From: Enterococcus cecorum
GTDB taxonomy: Bacteria; Bacillota; Bacilli; Lactobacillales; Enterococcaceae
Length of the DNA: 64,000 nt
Assembly: GCF_023221775.1 (NCBI RefSeq)
Contig: NZ_JAKUDS010000004.1
Coordinates: forward strand, 62,001-126,000
Reading direction: 5' to 3'
This document shows, one piece after another, positions 17,236-26,709 of the stretch. Below the pieces are notes generated by a model. The model was not told the origin of the DNA. It made no database searches and saw only the letters and a list, made by a program, of their open reading frames with translations. Position 1 is the stretch's first letter, and each line of letters starts with the position of its first letter. The position numbers were made by a program, and so were the translations under genes.

Positions 17236-18357
17236 ATGCAAGTACCCTATACAGTTGATCATGTGGGTAGTTTTTTACGCCCTACACGTATTAAACAAGC
17301 ACGCCACGATTTACAACAAGGTTTGATTACCAAAGAAGCACTACGTCAAATAGAAGACGAAGAAATTTTAAAATTGGTGGAAGAACAAAAACAAGTCGGC
17401 ATTTTCGGTATTACAGATGGCGAATTTCGTCGTGGTTGGTGGCATATCGACTTTTTAGAAAATTTATTAGGGATTGAAGGTTATGTCCCTGAAGCTGGTT
17501 ATAATCAGAATTTTAAAGGCGCTGCAGTCCCTTCATATAATATTCGAGTGGTTGATAAGATTGCCTTTAATCCAAATCATCCATTTTTAGCCGATTTTAC
17601 CTTTTTAAAAGAAGCGGTAGGCAATGATGGTGTGCACCAAGCTAAAGCAACGATTCCAAGTCCAACGATGGTGTTACGTCAAGAAGTATTAGCAAATGAT
17701 GGTAGTTCGAAATTAGCTGAGATTTATCCTAATATTGAAGACTCTTATGCAGATTTAGCTAAGACTTATGCGGATGCGATTCAAGCCTTTTATGATTTAG
17801 GTTGCCGCTATTTACAATTTGATGATACGAACTGGGCCTTTTTAGCCGATGCAAGCAAACGTGAATCATTAGTTGAAAAAGGCATCAATCCTGAAGAAGT
17901 CGCCCAAATTTGTACGAAGATTATTAATAAAGCCTTAGCCAAAAAGCCAGCTGATATGGTGGTGACTACCCATATTTGTCGTGGGAATCATGCGTCTTCG
18001 TGGATTTTTTCAGGTGGTTATGAAGTGATTGCCAAAGAATTATTTGCGACAAATTATGATGGCTTCTTCTTAGAGTATGACAGTGATCGCGCGGGAGATT
18101 TCAAACCATTACGCTACTGGCATAATCCAAAGAGCAAAGTTGTTTTAGGATTAGTCACGTCTAAATTCCCAGAGTTAGAAGATAAAGAGTTAGTTAAAGC
18201 CAGAATTAAAGAAGCGACGGAATATGTGCCGCTTGAAAATCTAGCTATCTCTCCACAATGCGGTTTTGCCTCTACAGAAGAAGGAAATAAATTAACACCT
18301 GAGCAACAATGGGCAAAAATGCGTCTATTACAAGAGATTGCAAAAGAAGTTTGGTAA
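17236..18357 (+). CDS. Cobalamin-independent methionine synthase-like protein (C-terminal domain only)
   Basis: A 373-residue relative of the catalytic half of MetE, of the YxjG/YxjH type. It is expected to bind zinc and move a methyl group to homocysteine or a related thiol from a donor still unknown. Zinc ligands are visible: His and Cys of THICRGNH, Glu of FLEYDSD, and Cys of SPQCGF. N-terminal DHVGSFLRP is characteristic. The start is the ATG behind a perfect AAAGGAGG; an open frame reaching 99 bases upstream is not used. The genome also has full-length metE 5 kb away, so this is not the only methionine synthase. Confidence 0.85.
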   Translation: MQVPYTVDHVGSFLRPTRIKQARHDLQQGLITKEALRQIEDEEILKLVEEQKQVGIFGITDGEFRRGWWHIDFLENLLGIEGYVPEAGYNQNFKGAAVPSYNIRVVDKIAFNPNHPFLADFTFLKEAVGNDGVHQAKATIPSPTMVLRQEVLANDGSSKLAEIYPNIEDSYADLAKTYADAIQAFYDLGCRYLQFDDTNWAFLADASKRESLVEKGINPEEVAQICTKIINKALAKKPADMVVTTHICRGNHASSWIFSGGYEVIAKELFATNYDGFFLEYDSDRAGDFKPLRYWHNPKSKVVLGLVTSKFPELEDKELVKARIKEATEYVPLENLAISPQCGFASTEEGNKLTPEQQWAKMRLLQEIAKEVW

Positions 18358-18362
18358 ATAAA

Positions 18363-18412
18363 TGAAAGACGGATGTATTTGCGAGTTTGCAAGCACATTC
18401 GTCTTTTTTAGC
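18363..18412 (+). terminator. Terminator between convergent genes
   Basis: AAGACGGATGT pairs imperfectly with ACATTCGTCTT, with an inner TTGC/GCAA helix, followed by T6. Confidence 0.75.
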
Positions 18413-19400
18413 GTCTTTGTTTATTTTTAGCGATAGACATGAAATATTGATAGCCGATCATAATTGTTTCCTTTAGAGCGGTTTTACCAGGTAGATGGCC
18501 GCAATTAGGCACGAGGGCAAATTGCAAATTAGGATTAAAGGTTTGTTCATAGGTCTCTCTAGCCATTTGGGTCGGGGTTAATAAATCGTCTTGTCCTTGA
18601 ATCATAATGTAAGGAACCTCGATGTTTTGTAAGTCGCTAGTTAAATCGACTTGCATCATCTCTTTGTCCAACGATTGATTTTTGCGCGTGCCATTTAATA
18701 AAACAGCGATTAAATCTTTTAAACGATAATCAGGACTTGAAAGCATAATTGCGATAATAGAGAAAAGAGGGTATTTTTCGGCTCTTTTTGGTTGGTAGCC
18801 ATTGGTATACCTTTTAATCCAATATTCAATTCTGCGCAAGTCGTATACGGAATGTTTCTTTTTTTGCTTAATTTTGGCTAATATTTTTTGCCGAAATTTA
18901 GGCATTTTGGCATGTTCTAGGGCATAGTAGACGAACTCATTAAAACCTAAATCGCGCACAATTTGTCCTAAAGCCATCACCCCGTTGATGAGATGTGGCA
19001 CACGTTTGGTCACTAAAGTAGATAATATTGTCCCCCAAGAATAACCAAAAAGATACAATTCATTTTTAGGAAACATTTGCTTTAATTGTTTGATTAAATC
19101 TTCCGTCATCTTTACGAAATGATTAATCGTAAAGTCTTCTGAAATTTGTCGATCATTCACGCCGCAGCCTAATTGATCCCAATAAACCATCAAAAATTTT
19201 TCAGTCAATTCAGGAAACATCCCGCGACATCCAGCTGAAAAAGGTGCTGGACTACCTGGACCACCATGTAAAAAGATGAGAATGGGATTATTACGAAAAC
19301 GTCCTTCGATTAGGATTTTTTGCTTGAATCCATCTAGTCGCATCGTCATTAATTCAGAAATTTCATTTTGTTGAATGTTTTTAAAACGCTCCCAAATCAT
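18408..19400 (-). CDS. Alpha/beta hydrolase, proline iminopeptidase-like (S33)
   Basis: A 330-residue cytoplasmic serine hydrolase. It carries the S33 oxyanion motif HGGPGSPAP (~48-56), VYWDQLGCG, the nucleophile elbow FGYSWGT (Ser ~125), the Asp in GQDDLLTP and the His in NCGHLPG. These are the signatures of prolyl aminopeptidase-like hydrolases, but the family also includes esterases and lactonases, so the substrate is not certain. The ATG lies behind AAGGGTGG; a nine-codon longer frame begins with GTG. It is isolated, convergent with the MetE-like gene and divergent from the DAHP synthase gene. Confidence 0.75.
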   Translation of the reverse strand: MIWERFKNIQQNEISELMTMRLDGFKQKILIEGRFRNNPILIFLHGGPGSPAPFSAGCRGMFPELTEKFLMVYWDQLGCGVNDRQISEDFTINHFVKMTEDLIKQLKQMFPKNELYLFGYSWGTILSTLVTKRVPHLINGVMALGQIVRDLGFNEFVYYALEHAKMPKFRQKILAKIKQKKKHSVYDLRRIEYWIKRYTNGYQPKRAEKYPLFSIIAIMLSSPDYRLKDLIAVLLNGTRKNQSLDKEMMQVDLTSDLQNIEVPYIMIQGQDDLLTPTQMARETYEQTFNPNLQFALVPNCGHLPGKTALKETIMIGYQYFMSIAKNKQRR

Positions 19401-19481
19401 TGTAGTGCCACCCTTTCTTTTGTTCACTTCGATTATATCACGACAAAAGGAAAAAGCATTAAAACTTTCTCATTATTTTGG

Positions 19482-19510
19482 TTGAACAGCTTGAGCATAT
19501 TTGTTAGAAT
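19482..19510 (+). promoter_or_regulatory. Putative promoter of the DAHP synthase gene
   Basis: TTGAAC (19482-19487), 17 bp spacer, TAGAAT (19505-19510), leaving a leader of about 85 bases. Confidence 0.5.
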
Positions 19511-19602
19511 AGATGCAATTATAAAAGCATATTACTTTGTGAAATTTTCTTTATTTAGTACAATAAGAAGGCAAAGTTCAAAGAATAAAAGGGAGCGATA
19601 AA

Positions 19603-20631
19603 ATGAGTTTTGAAGCGGTCAGCAAGCAAGTGAACCTTGAACTGATTAAATCCATTGCTTGTTTATCTGAAGAAGAGCAAGCATTTAAAGACAAACGAGA
19701 TCAAGAATTAAGAGATGTGATTACAGGTAAAGATCAACGTTTTCTATTAGTGATTGGTCCGTGTTCAGCTGATAATGAAGAGGCGGTATTAGAATATGCC
19801 AAAAAATTAGCAGCTATTCAAGAAAAAGTCAAAGATAAAATTTTCATCGTCCAACGTGTGTATACTGGCAAACCACGTACCAATGGCGATGGTTATAAAG
19901 GAATGTTACACCAACAAGATCCAAATGGCGAAACCAACTTGATTCGTGGGATGGTAGCTGTGCGTAAATTGCATAAGCGTGTCATTGCGGAAGCTGGGTT
20001 AACGACTGCCGATGAGATGCTTTATCCAGAAAACCTAGTCTTTGTAGATGATTTAGTCAGCTATCATGCGGTTGGTGCGCGCAGTGTAGAAGACCAACAA
20101 CACCGTTTTGTCGCAAGCGGAATTGATGCGCCTACTGGACTTAAAAATCCTACTAGTGGTAATATGAAAGTCTTATTTAACTCCTTGCATGCGGCTCAAA
20201 GAAGTCAAGAATTCATATTTAGCGGTAGTGAAGTGAAAACATCTGGTAATGAACTAGCGCACGTGATTTTACGTGGGGCTTTAAGTGAACAAGGCCAAGT
20301 TATTCCAAACTATCATTACGAAGACTTATTGAAAGCTGTAAAAGCCTACAAAGCGGATGATTACCAAAATCCATTTATTATTGTGGATACTAACCATGAT
20401 AATTCTGGTAAACAATATTTAGAACAAATTCGCATTGTCAAAGAAGTCTTAATCAATCGCGCATGGAATGAAGATATCAAGCAAATGGTTCGAGGATTTA
20501 TGATTGAAAGTTACCTAGAAGATGGCCGCCAAGATATTTCTGAAGGCACTTATGGTAAATCAATTACGGATCCATGCTTAGGTTGGGATAAGACCGAAGA
20601 ATTAATTCACTACATTTACGAAAATATTTAA
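19603..20631 (+). CDS. aroF: 3-deoxy-7-phosphoheptulonate (DAHP) synthase, class I
   Basis: First enzyme of the shikimate pathway, joining phosphoenolpyruvate and erythrose 4-phosphate. At 342 residues it is of the AroF/G/H type. Diagnostic motifs are VIGPCSADN with the metal-binding Cys, GKPRTNGDGYKG, GLKNPTSGN, DTNHDNSGK and MIESYLEDGRQ, then SITDPCLGW. No chorismate mutase domain is fused. The ATG follows GGGAGCG. It is not beside other aro genes; a terminator follows at once, so it is monocistronic. Which aromatic amino acid inhibits it cannot be told. Confidence 0.93.
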   Translation: MSFEAVSKQVNLELIKSIACLSEEEQAFKDKRDQELRDVITGKDQRFLLVIGPCSADNEEAVLEYAKKLAAIQEKVKDKIFIVQRVYTGKPRTNGDGYKGMLHQQDPNGETNLIRGMVAVRKLHKRVIAEAGLTTADEMLYPENLVFVDDLVSYHAVGARSVEDQQHRFVASGIDAPTGLKNPTSGNMKVLFNSLHAAQRSQEFIFSGSEVKTSGNELAHVILRGALSEQGQVIPNYHYEDLLKAVKAYKADDYQNPFIIVDTNHDNSGKQYLEQIRIVKEVLINRAWNEDIKQMVRGFMIESYLEDGRQDISEGTYGKSITDPCLGWDKTEELIHYIYENI

Positions 20632-20633
20632 AC

Positions 20634-20679
20634 TAAAAAACACCTACAGTCGAGATTTTCAAGGACTGTAGGTGTTTTA
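20634..20679 (+). terminator. Terminator after the DAHP synthase gene
   Basis: AAACACCTACAGTC pairs with GACTGTAGGTGTTT, followed by a short T run. Confidence 0.88.
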
Positions 20680-20681
20680 AT

Positions 20682-20720
20682 AAGGTCGTGAGAAGGGTCG
20701 GTCAGCTACAAGCAGCTAGC
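20682..20720. repeat. Hairpin repeat, empty outer shell
   Basis: AAGGTCGTGAGAAGGGTCGG then TCAGCTACAAG|CAGCTAGC. The same left part occurs at 44828 and 47009, where an extra ~130 bp hairpin sits between the AGCTACAAG and AGCTA halves. Here that insert is absent. Confidence 0.7.
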
Positions 20721-20723
20721 AGA

Positions 20724-21653
20724 TTATTTTTCGTCAATAATCTCAAAACCATAATCACGAATATGTTGTTTTAATAACTCTAGGTAATGATTCGCTGTAC
20801 GTGATAATTGGACTTGGCGATGACGTAGATAACCTAAAGTCATGGAGTCATCTACATCTAGCGGAATTGCAATAATTTTATCATCATTCAGCTCACTACT
20901 GATAATCCCAGAACTAATCGTGTAGCCGTTCAAACCAACCATTAAGTTAAAAATCGTTGCCCGATCACTCACTTTAATACTCTTATGATGCGAAGTCGTA
21001 CTCAATATTTCTTCAGCAAAATAAAAGGAATTATTCTCTCCTTGTTCATATGACAAATAAGGGTAATCTTCCAAATCTTCTAAAGTAATGATTTTTTTCT
21101 CAGCCAATGGATTGTAACGACTCACAAATACATGCGGGGTTGCGACAAAAAGCGGAGTAAAAATCAAATCATTTTCCTTAAATAATTTAAGCAAGACTTT
21201 CTTGTTAAAATCATTTAAATATAAAATGCCTAGCTCGCTTTTGAATTTCGCTAAATCATCCAAAATATTTTGCGTTTCTGTTTCACGTAAGGTAAATTGA
21301 TATTCTTTGCTATCCACTGATTTTAACAATTCAACAAATGCATGGACCACAAATGCATAATGCTGCGCAGAAACAGAAAAAGTTTGCTTGCGGCTAGTAT
21401 TTTTATGGTAACGCGTTTCTAAAAGCTGGACTTGATCTAAAATTTGTCGGGCATAAATCATAAATTCACGACCATCTTCAGTTAAAGTAACCCCAAGTTT
21501 GCTACGGATTAATAATTGAATGCCGACTTCTTCTTCTAATTCTTTAATGGCATTAGATAAACTAGGTTGTGTTAAATAGAGTTGTTTAGCTGCTTCGTTT
21601 ATCGAGCCTGTTTCAACAATTTTATCTAAATAGGCTAGTTGTTGGATACGCAT
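20724..21653 (-). CDS. mtaR: LysR-type regulator, MtaR/CpsY-like
   Basis: DNA-binding regulator of 309 residues with an N-terminal winged helix-turn-helix (MRIQQLAYLDKIVETGS, AAKQLYLTQPSLSNAIKELE) and a C-terminal ligand domain. Long stretches resemble streptococcal MtaR/CpsY, regulators of methionine supply: SVSAQHYAFVV, EDLEDYPYLSYEQG, SFYFAEE and KVSDRATIFNLMVGL. Its start overlaps the NUDIX gene by 19 bp. A palindrome of the MtaR/MET-box type stands upstream of the divergent metE-metF genes at 22585, the likely target. The effector is probably a methionine-pathway metabolite, by analogy only. Confidence 0.8.
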   Translation of the reverse strand: MRIQQLAYLDKIVETGSINEAAKQLYLTQPSLSNAIKELEEEVGIQLLIRSKLGVTLTEDGREFMIYARQILDQVQLLETRYHKNTSRKQTFSVSAQHYAFVVHAFVELLKSVDSKEYQFTLRETETQNILDDLAKFKSELGILYLNDFNKKVLLKLFKENDLIFTPLFVATPHVFVSRYNPLAEKKIITLEDLEDYPYLSYEQGENNSFYFAEEILSTTSHHKSIKVSDRATIFNLMVGLNGYTISSGIISSELNDDKIIAIPLDVDDSMTLGYLRHRQVQLSRTANHYLELLKQHIRDYGFEIIDEK

Positions 21654-22225
21654 GACGATTCACCTTCTAGTAATTTTACTTTATCGATTAATTTTTGATA
21701 GATATGCTTCATAAACCAAACTTCGCTAACAGATTGATTGATTTTGTCTACTTCTAGCCAAGCGATTTGACTATTTTCACTTGGACGAATGTGAATCGGC
21801 AAATCAGGATTCGCGATGCAAAGAAAGGTTAGGTTTAAATGCAGATGACTGGAGACATACTCACCATTTTTGACATGACCATCTACTGTAAGAACTTCTA
21901 GTGAAAACAACTGATTTTCTATAAGTTGAAATTCACTTAATCCGCTTTCTTCTTGAATTTCTTTTTTGATGACAGATACAATATCCGCATTACCGTCGAG
22001 ATGTCCTCCTAGCCAGGCATAGGATTGATAGATATTATGGTAGGCCATCAGAACTTTTTGGTAGTCTGGGCTGACAATCCAAGCCGACACCGTTAAATGC
22101 GCCAGATGATTTTTTCTTGTTAGGATATTCTCTGCTGATAGCTGCTGTAAAATCAAAGCTTTATCTTTTTCCTCTTGCTCGTTATAGGGAATATAATTTT
22201 GAACAAACTGATAAATATTTTTCAT
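21635..22225 (-). CDS. NUDIX hydrolase
   Basis: A 196-residue NUDIX-fold pyrophosphohydrolase. The box is recognisable at GHLDGNADIVSVIKKE followed by IQEESGL: the metal-binding REUxEE part is kept as KEIQEE, but the first Glu of GX5E is Ala here. The domain resembles proteins that hydrolyse nucleoside-diphosphate-linked compounds; the substrate is unknown. It lies directly upstream of, and overlaps, the MtaR-like regulator gene, so the two are co-expressed. The ATG follows a weak AAGGAAGT. A possible 28-codon frame lies further upstream on the same strand. Confidence 0.75.
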   Translation of the reverse strand: MKNIYQFVQNYIPYNEQEEKDKALILQQLSAENILTRKNHLAHLTVSAWIVSPDYQKVLMAYHNIYQSYAWLGGHLDGNADIVSVIKKEIQEESGLSEFQLIENQLFSLEVLTVDGHVKNGEYVSSHLHLNLTFLCIANPDLPIHIRPSENSQIAWLEVDKINQSVSEVWFMKHIYQKLIDKVKLLEGESSCVSNN

Positions 22226-22460
22226 AATCGTACTTCCTTTACAATGTCTTTATTTTACCAATCTTTGCTAAAAATTCAACTAAAAAGGTTTATTTTATTA
22301 AATATTCTTTATGACGATTTTAATTATTACGTATCTGGATAGAAGGTGTAGTTTTTGATTAGAAATATTGATATATGGATGTTTTGTGAAATGGCAATAA
22401 GCTGTTTTGATGATTTATTAGATAAAAATACAATTCATAAAATAATGTCATGAGTTATTT

Positions 22461-22547
22461 TTAATCTTTTTTAAACAAAGTAATTGCGAGGATGTCTTTC
22501 TTTTTTTTCGTTCGTGAGGTTTGGCGTAAATTAATCATTTTCTTCAT
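22461..22547 (-). CDS. Possible 28-residue basic peptide
   Basis: A short frame beginning MKKMINLRQTSR and ending in LFKKD, highly basic (ten Lys/Arg), lies between the MET-box palindrome and the NUDIX gene on the same strand as the latter. A weak TATACT box (22565-22570, minus strand) would start a transcript about ten bases before the ATG; only GGAAA serves as a ribosome site. It could be a leader peptide or chance. Low confidence. Confidence 0.2.
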   Translation of the reverse strand: MKKMINLRQTSRTKKKKDILAITLFKKD

Positions 22548-22584
22548 GGTTATTCGTTATTTCCAGTATAGCATATTTTGATGA

Positions 22585-22601
22585 TATAGTTTATTACTAT
22601 A
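22585..22601. promoter_or_regulatory. MET-box-like palindrome (putative MtaR site) upstream of metE
   Basis: TATAGTTTATTACTATA has perfect six-base half sites and closely fits the streptococcal MtaR motif TATAGTTT-N-AAACTATA. Its centre is about 75 bp upstream of the likely metE transcription start, a usual place for LysR-type activators. Confidence 0.6.
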
Positions 22602-22634
22602 GATGATAATAATTTATAAATGTTATCCAATATC

Positions 22635-22662
22635 TTGACGGTGTGATATGATTGCTTACAAG
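22635..22662 (+). promoter_or_regulatory. Putative metE promoter
   Basis: TTGACG (22635-22640), 16 bp spacer, weak TACAAG (22657-22662). A weak -10 box suits an activator-dependent promoter. Confidence 0.4.
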
Positions 22663-22684
22663 TTAAACAAGAGGAGTGTTGGTT

Positions 22685-24958
22685 ATGAGTACAACAATTA
22701 TTGGTTTTCCAAGGATTGGGGAAAATAGAGAGTTAAAATTCCAAACAGAAAAATACTTTAGGAATGAAATCACAGAATCGCAACTTTTATCTTTTACAGA
22801 AGAATTGCGTAAAAAGCATTGGCATATTTTACAAGAATCGCAAATTAAAACTATTCCAAGTAATGATTTTTCGTTATATGATCAAACGTTAGATGCCGCC
22901 TTTTTGCTAAATATCATTCCTACAGAGGTAGCGAATTTGGATTTAACACCGTTAGAAAAATATTTTGCTCTAGCTCGCGGTTATCAAGGGGAAAAAGGGG
23001 ATGTCAAAGCACGACCAATGAAAAAATGGTTTAATACCAATTATCACTATTTAGTGCCAAAGTTTGAAAAAAATACCCAAATTAAAGTGACAGGCACTAA
23101 AATTTTTGATGAATATCAAGAAGCTCGTGAATTAGGCATTCCAACTCGACCAGTCTTAATCGGACCTTTTACGTTATTACAATTAGCAGAGTACGCAGAT
23201 CAAACAAGTGCGCAAGATTTTGTTGACGATTTGGTGGCTGGCTATCAAGATGTTTTCCAAAAGTTGGCATCACTAGGTGCGCAGTGGCTTCAGTTAGATG
23301 AACCTTCTTTAGTAAAGGATTTAAATGCAGAAGAAAAGCAATTATTCTGTCAAATTTATCAACGTCTGACTGAAAATAAAGCCCTTAAAATACTTGTTCA
23401 AACCTACTTTGGCGATGTACGTGATGTTTATCAAGAATTAATCGCATTAGATATTGATGGTATTGGCTTGGACTTTGTAGAAGGATGCCAAAATTTATCT
23501 CTAGTACAACAAGGATTTCCAGCAGATAAGACGCTTTTTGCTGGAGTAGTGAATGGTAAAAATATTTGGCGCAATGATTATCAAAAAACATTGGACATTA
23601 TTAAACAAATTCCTGCTCAAAATATCGTTTTGAATACGAGTTGCTCTTTATTACATGTGCCCTATAGCGTGAAAAATGAAGCTTTTGCGGAAAATATTAA
23701 AGCGCACTTTGCCTTTGCTTTGGAAAAATTAGCAGAATTAACCGACTTGGAACAGTTAGTAAAAGGTGAAAATCCGCAAGTTTTAGCATCAAATCAGGCA
23801 TTATTCACGAATGAGCGAGTGGCGCGAGATGAAAAGGTGCATCAAAAATTAGCCCAATTGACCGAAGCTGACTTTACGCGTCAAGATACTTTTGAAGTGC
23901 GTGAACAAATACAAAAAGAAAAATTCCAATTGCCATTATTACCGACAACTACTATTGGCTCTTTCCCACAAACCAAGGAAGTGAAGCAAACACGTGCCAA
24001 ATATAAACGTAACGAGATTTCTAAAACGCAATATCATGATTATTTGGCTACACGTACCAAAGAATGGTTAAAATGGCAAGAAGAAATTGGCTTAGATATC
24101 TTGGTTCACGGGGAATTTGAGCGCAATGATATGGTGGAATACTTTGGTCAAAACTTAAATGGCTATCTCTTTTCGACAAATGGGTGGGTGCAATCTTATG
24201 GGACTAGAGGCGTGAAACCACCAATTATTTGGGGTGATATTTCAAGAGCACAACCAATTACCGTTTATTGGTCTAAATTTGCTCAAGCACAAACCACTAA
24301 ATATGTCAAAGGGATGCTAACCGGGCCAGTAACGATCTTAAATTGGTCCTTCCCACGAGAAGATATCAGCTTGAAAGAATCAACCTTGCAATTGGCCCTA
24401 GCCATTCAAGAAGAAGTATTAGATTTAGAGGCCAATGGTATCGAGATTATTCAGATTGACGAAGCGGCTTTGCGTGAAAAATTACCACTACGTCAAAGTG
24501 ATTGGTACACGCAATATTTAGATTGGGCGATTCCGGCATTTCGCTTGGTTCATAGTAAGGTCAAGCCAACAACCCAAATTCATACGCATATGTGCTATAG
24601 CGAATTTACAGATATTATTCCAGCTATTGAACAGATGGATGCGGATGTAATCAGTTTTGAAGCTTCTCGTTCGAACTTAACGATTTTAGATGAGTTACAA
24701 GCCCAACACTTTAAAACCCAAGTCGGACCAGGTGTATATGATATCCACTCCCCAAGAATTCCATCGGTCGAAGAAATTGAGCAGACAATTAGGCAAATTT
24801 TGGCAAAAGTCCCAATTGAAAAAGTGTGGATTAACCCAGATTGCGGACTGAAAACAAGGGGCGAAAAAGAAACTAAAGCGAGTTTAGTGCATTTAGTCCA
24901 AGCAGCCAAAAACTGTAGAGGAAGTGAGTCGTATGGGCAAACCAAGTCTATCCTTTGA
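22685..24958 (+). CDS. metE: Cobalamin-independent methionine synthase
   Basis: Transfers the methyl group of methyl-tetrahydropteroyl-polyglutamate to homocysteine, giving methionine. The 757-residue length and two-domain plan are standard: N-terminal [15 protein letters not shown] and [10 protein letters not shown], and a C-terminal barrel starting [15 protein letters not shown]. The zinc ligands are His and Cys of THMCYSEF, Glu of SFEASRSN and Cys of [13 protein letters not shown] 22685 stands eight bases after GAGGAG. Its last codons overlap the start of metF by 26 bp, so the methyl donor enzyme is made together with it. A MET-box palindrome upstream suggests MtaR control. Confidence 0.97.
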   Translation: MSTTIIGFPRIGENRELKFQTEKYFRNEITESQLLSFTEELRKKHWHILQESQIKTIPSNDFSLYDQTLDAAFLLNIIPTEVANLDLTPLEKYFALARGYQGEKGDVKARPMKKWFNTNYHYLVPKFEKNTQIKVTGTKIFDEYQEARELGIPTRPVLIGPFTLLQLAEYADQTSAQDFVDDLVAGYQDVFQKLASLGAQWLQLDEPSLVKDLNAEEKQLFCQIYQRLTENKALKILVQTYFGDVRDVYQELIALDIDGIGLDFVEGCQNLSLVQQGFPADKTLFAGVVNGKNIWRNDYQKTLDIIKQIPAQNIVLNTSCSLLHVPYSVKNEAFAENIKAHFAFALEKLAELTDLEQLVKGENPQVLASNQALFTNERVARDEKVHQKLAQLTEADFTRQDTFEVREQIQKEKFQLPLLPTTTIGSFPQTKEVKQTRAKYKRNEISKTQYHDYLATRTKEWLKWQEEIGLDILVHGEFERNDMVEYFGQNLNGYLFSTNGWVQSYGTRGVKPPIIWGDISRAQPITVYWSKFAQAQTTKYVKGMLTGPVTILNWSFPREDISLKESTLQLALAIQEEVLDLEANGIEIIQIDEAALREKLPLRQSDWYTQYLDWAIPAFRLVHSKVKPTTQIHTHMCYSEFTDIIPAIEQMDADVISFEASRSNLTILDELQAQHFKTQVGPGVYDIHSPRIPSVEEIEQTIRQILAKVPIEKVWINPDCGLKTRGEKETKASLVHLVQAAKNCRGSESYGQTKSIL

Positions 24959-25793
24959 AATCTTCCCACCAAATTCAATGGTCGGAGAGGAACGCTTAAT
25001 TCAAACGTTAAGTCAATTAAAGGGCCTATCTCCGGACTTTATCAGCGTAACTTGTAGTAATCAGCAAGCAAATTTCATTGATACCACGCTTAATGTGGCA
25101 GATTATGTCCAAAATCAATTAAAAATTCCAGCAATCGCTCACTTACCAGCTCTTTATTTAACTGCTAAAGAAGTCGATTATATTTTAGAGGCTTTACACC
25201 AACGCGACATCTCACAAATCTTAGCCTTGCGTGGTGATTACATTGAAAACAAAGTACAACCGAATGACTTTCACTATGCTAGTGAACTGATTGACTATAT
25301 TCAAGGTAAAGATAGCAGTTTTAAAATTAGCGGTGCTTGTTACCCAGAAACGCATCCTGATTCCAAAAATCGCGTGGAAGATATATTAAATCTAAAAAGA
25401 AAAGTTGAAAGTGGTTGTCAGCAGTTAATTACACAGCTATTTTTTGATAATGATACCTTTTATCGTTTTCAAGAATCTTGCGCACTATCAAGGATTGAGG
25501 TGCCGGTTTTAGCGGGAATTATGCCGATTATTAATCGTAAACAGGCCATTCGTTTAATTCAGACTTGTCAAACAAAAGTCCCCCGCAAATTCATGGCAAT
25601 TCTCGAAAAATACGAGTATCAGCCAGAGTCTCTCAAAGAAGCCGGACTCGCCTATGCATTGGATCAAATTGTTGATTTAGTGACCCAAGATGCTGATGGA
25701 ATTCATCTTTATACAATGAATCAGGCTGAAACGGCTCACTATATTTATCAAGCAACGACGGCCATCTTTCAAAATTTATCACATGCCAGTTAA
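24933..25793 (+). CDS. metF: 5,10-methylenetetrahydrofolate reductase
   Basis: Makes 5-methyl-tetrahydrofolate, the methyl donor used by MetE, with FAD and NAD(P)H. The 286 residues show the family signatures [10 protein letters not shown] (catalytic Glu), [27 protein letters not shown] and [10 protein letters not shown] prefer ATG 24933, at good distance from AGAGGAAG, over the GTG three codons upstream. The start lies within the metE coding region, a tightly coupled metE-metF operon as in many lactic acid bacteria. A strong terminator follows. Confidence 0.95.
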   Translation: MGKPSLSFEIFPPNSMVGEERLIQTLSQLKGLSPDFISVTCSNQQANFIDTTLNVADYVQNQLKIPAIAHLPALYLTAKEVDYILEALHQRDISQILALRGDYIENKVQPNDFHYASELIDYIQGKDSSFKISGACYPETHPDSKNRVEDILNLKRKVESGCQQLITQLFFDNDTFYRFQESCALSRIEVPVLAGIMPIINRKQAIRLIQTCQTKVPRKFMAILEKYEYQPESLKEAGLAYALDQIVDLVTQDADGIHLYTMNQAETAHYIYQATTAIFQNLSHAS

Positions 25794-25833
25794 AAAAGCG
25801 CCTCAAGCATTATTTGTTTGAGGCGCTTTTTGG
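25793..25833. terminator. Bidirectional terminator after metF
   Basis: AAAAAGCGCCTCAA pairs with TTGAGGCGCTTTTT, giving T runs on both strands; it also contains the end of the convergent metallophosphoesterase gene. Confidence 0.9.
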
Positions 25834-26709
25834 AGAATCAATCAATATATTGGTGTCATTTTTGGCCAGATGATAGTAAACAATTTCTGGTACGAGGCGA
25901 AAACGACTAGATAAATAGGAACGTCTTGCTCGGTTACAAATAGAAAGGATAGTTTTTTCGGTAACTGCATATAGCCCATGTGTAAAGTATTCTGCTCCTT
26001 TGATTTTCTTCTTGAAACGGCGGAAATATTTACGTGGCTCATGAGCATGACCAGCCAGAATCAAGTCATATTGATTAATATCTGTAATATTTTGAATCAT
26101 ATCCGGTTCGTGAATCAACAATAGATGCCAACGAGAATAGGTTTTCTCATAGTGATACTTGGGATTTCCTTTTAACGGATCATCTATCCCTGTAACGGTA
26201 ATCGAAAAATTTTCCATCGAACCAAAAATTTCTTCATTTTTCAATACAGTAAAGCCTGCTTCATCTAAGACATTTTTTACGAAATATTGCCCATTGTTGA
26301 TATAATCATGGTTACCTAAGATGGCAATCTTTCCCATAGGAGCAGAGAAACGTTTTAATTTTTTTACTAGTTTGGGACTCATTTTTGGCGACCATTTAGC
26401 ATAATTTTCAATCAAATCCCCAGTAAATACAATGATTTCCGGACGAATGCGTTGGGTGGAACGAATGAGTCGATTAATCTTTTTAGGTGTAAAAAAACGA
26501 GAAAAATGCGTATCGCTAAAATGAGCAATAGTCACGATAGAACTCACATCAAAAACATCATAAGCGTTCGAGATATCCACGACCTCGCTTGAATTTTTAT
26601 GAATTAGATAGTGCTTTTCACGAATCATGTAAGGAGCAATAAAAATGACATATATATAAATAGCTAATATTAAACATCCAATAGCAATAAGCCAATACAT
26701 CATTTTCAC
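25810..26709 (-). CDS. Membrane-anchored metallophosphoesterase (YkuE-like)
   Basis: Calcineurin-like phosphoesterase of 299 residues with an N-terminal membrane helix (YWLIAIGCLILAIYIYVIF). The two-metal site is complete: HFSDTHF (D-x-H), VFTGDLIEN (GD), LGNHDYI (GNHD), LLIHEPD and GHAHEPR (GHxH). Such proteins hydrolyse phosphoester or pyrophosphate bonds of envelope lipids or nucleotides; the substrate is unknown. Start at ATGAAAATG after AAGGGGTG; the second Met three codons in is possible. It is convergent with metF and its 3' end lies in the shared terminator. Confidence 0.85.
   Translation of the reverse strand: MKMMYWLIAIGCLILAIYIYVIFIAPYMIREKHYLIHKNSSEVVDISNAYDVFDVSSIVTIAHFSDTHFSRFFTPKKINRLIRSTQRIRPEIIVFTGDLIENYAKWSPKMSPKLVKKLKRFSAPMGKIAILGNHDYINNGQYFVKNVLDEAGFTVLKNEEIFGSMENFSITVTGIDDPLKGNPKYHYEKTYSRWHLLLIHEPDMIQNITDINQYDLILAGHAHEPRKYFRRFKKKIKGAEYFTHGLYAVTEKTILSICNRARRSYLSSRFRLVPEIVYYHLAKNDTNILIDSPKSASNK

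Noticed and set aside
22226-22684. S-box or T-box riboswitch upstream of metE
   Set aside because: No T-box AGGGTGG-type element, terminator/antiterminator pair or SAM aptamer motifs found; a MET-box palindrome explains control better.
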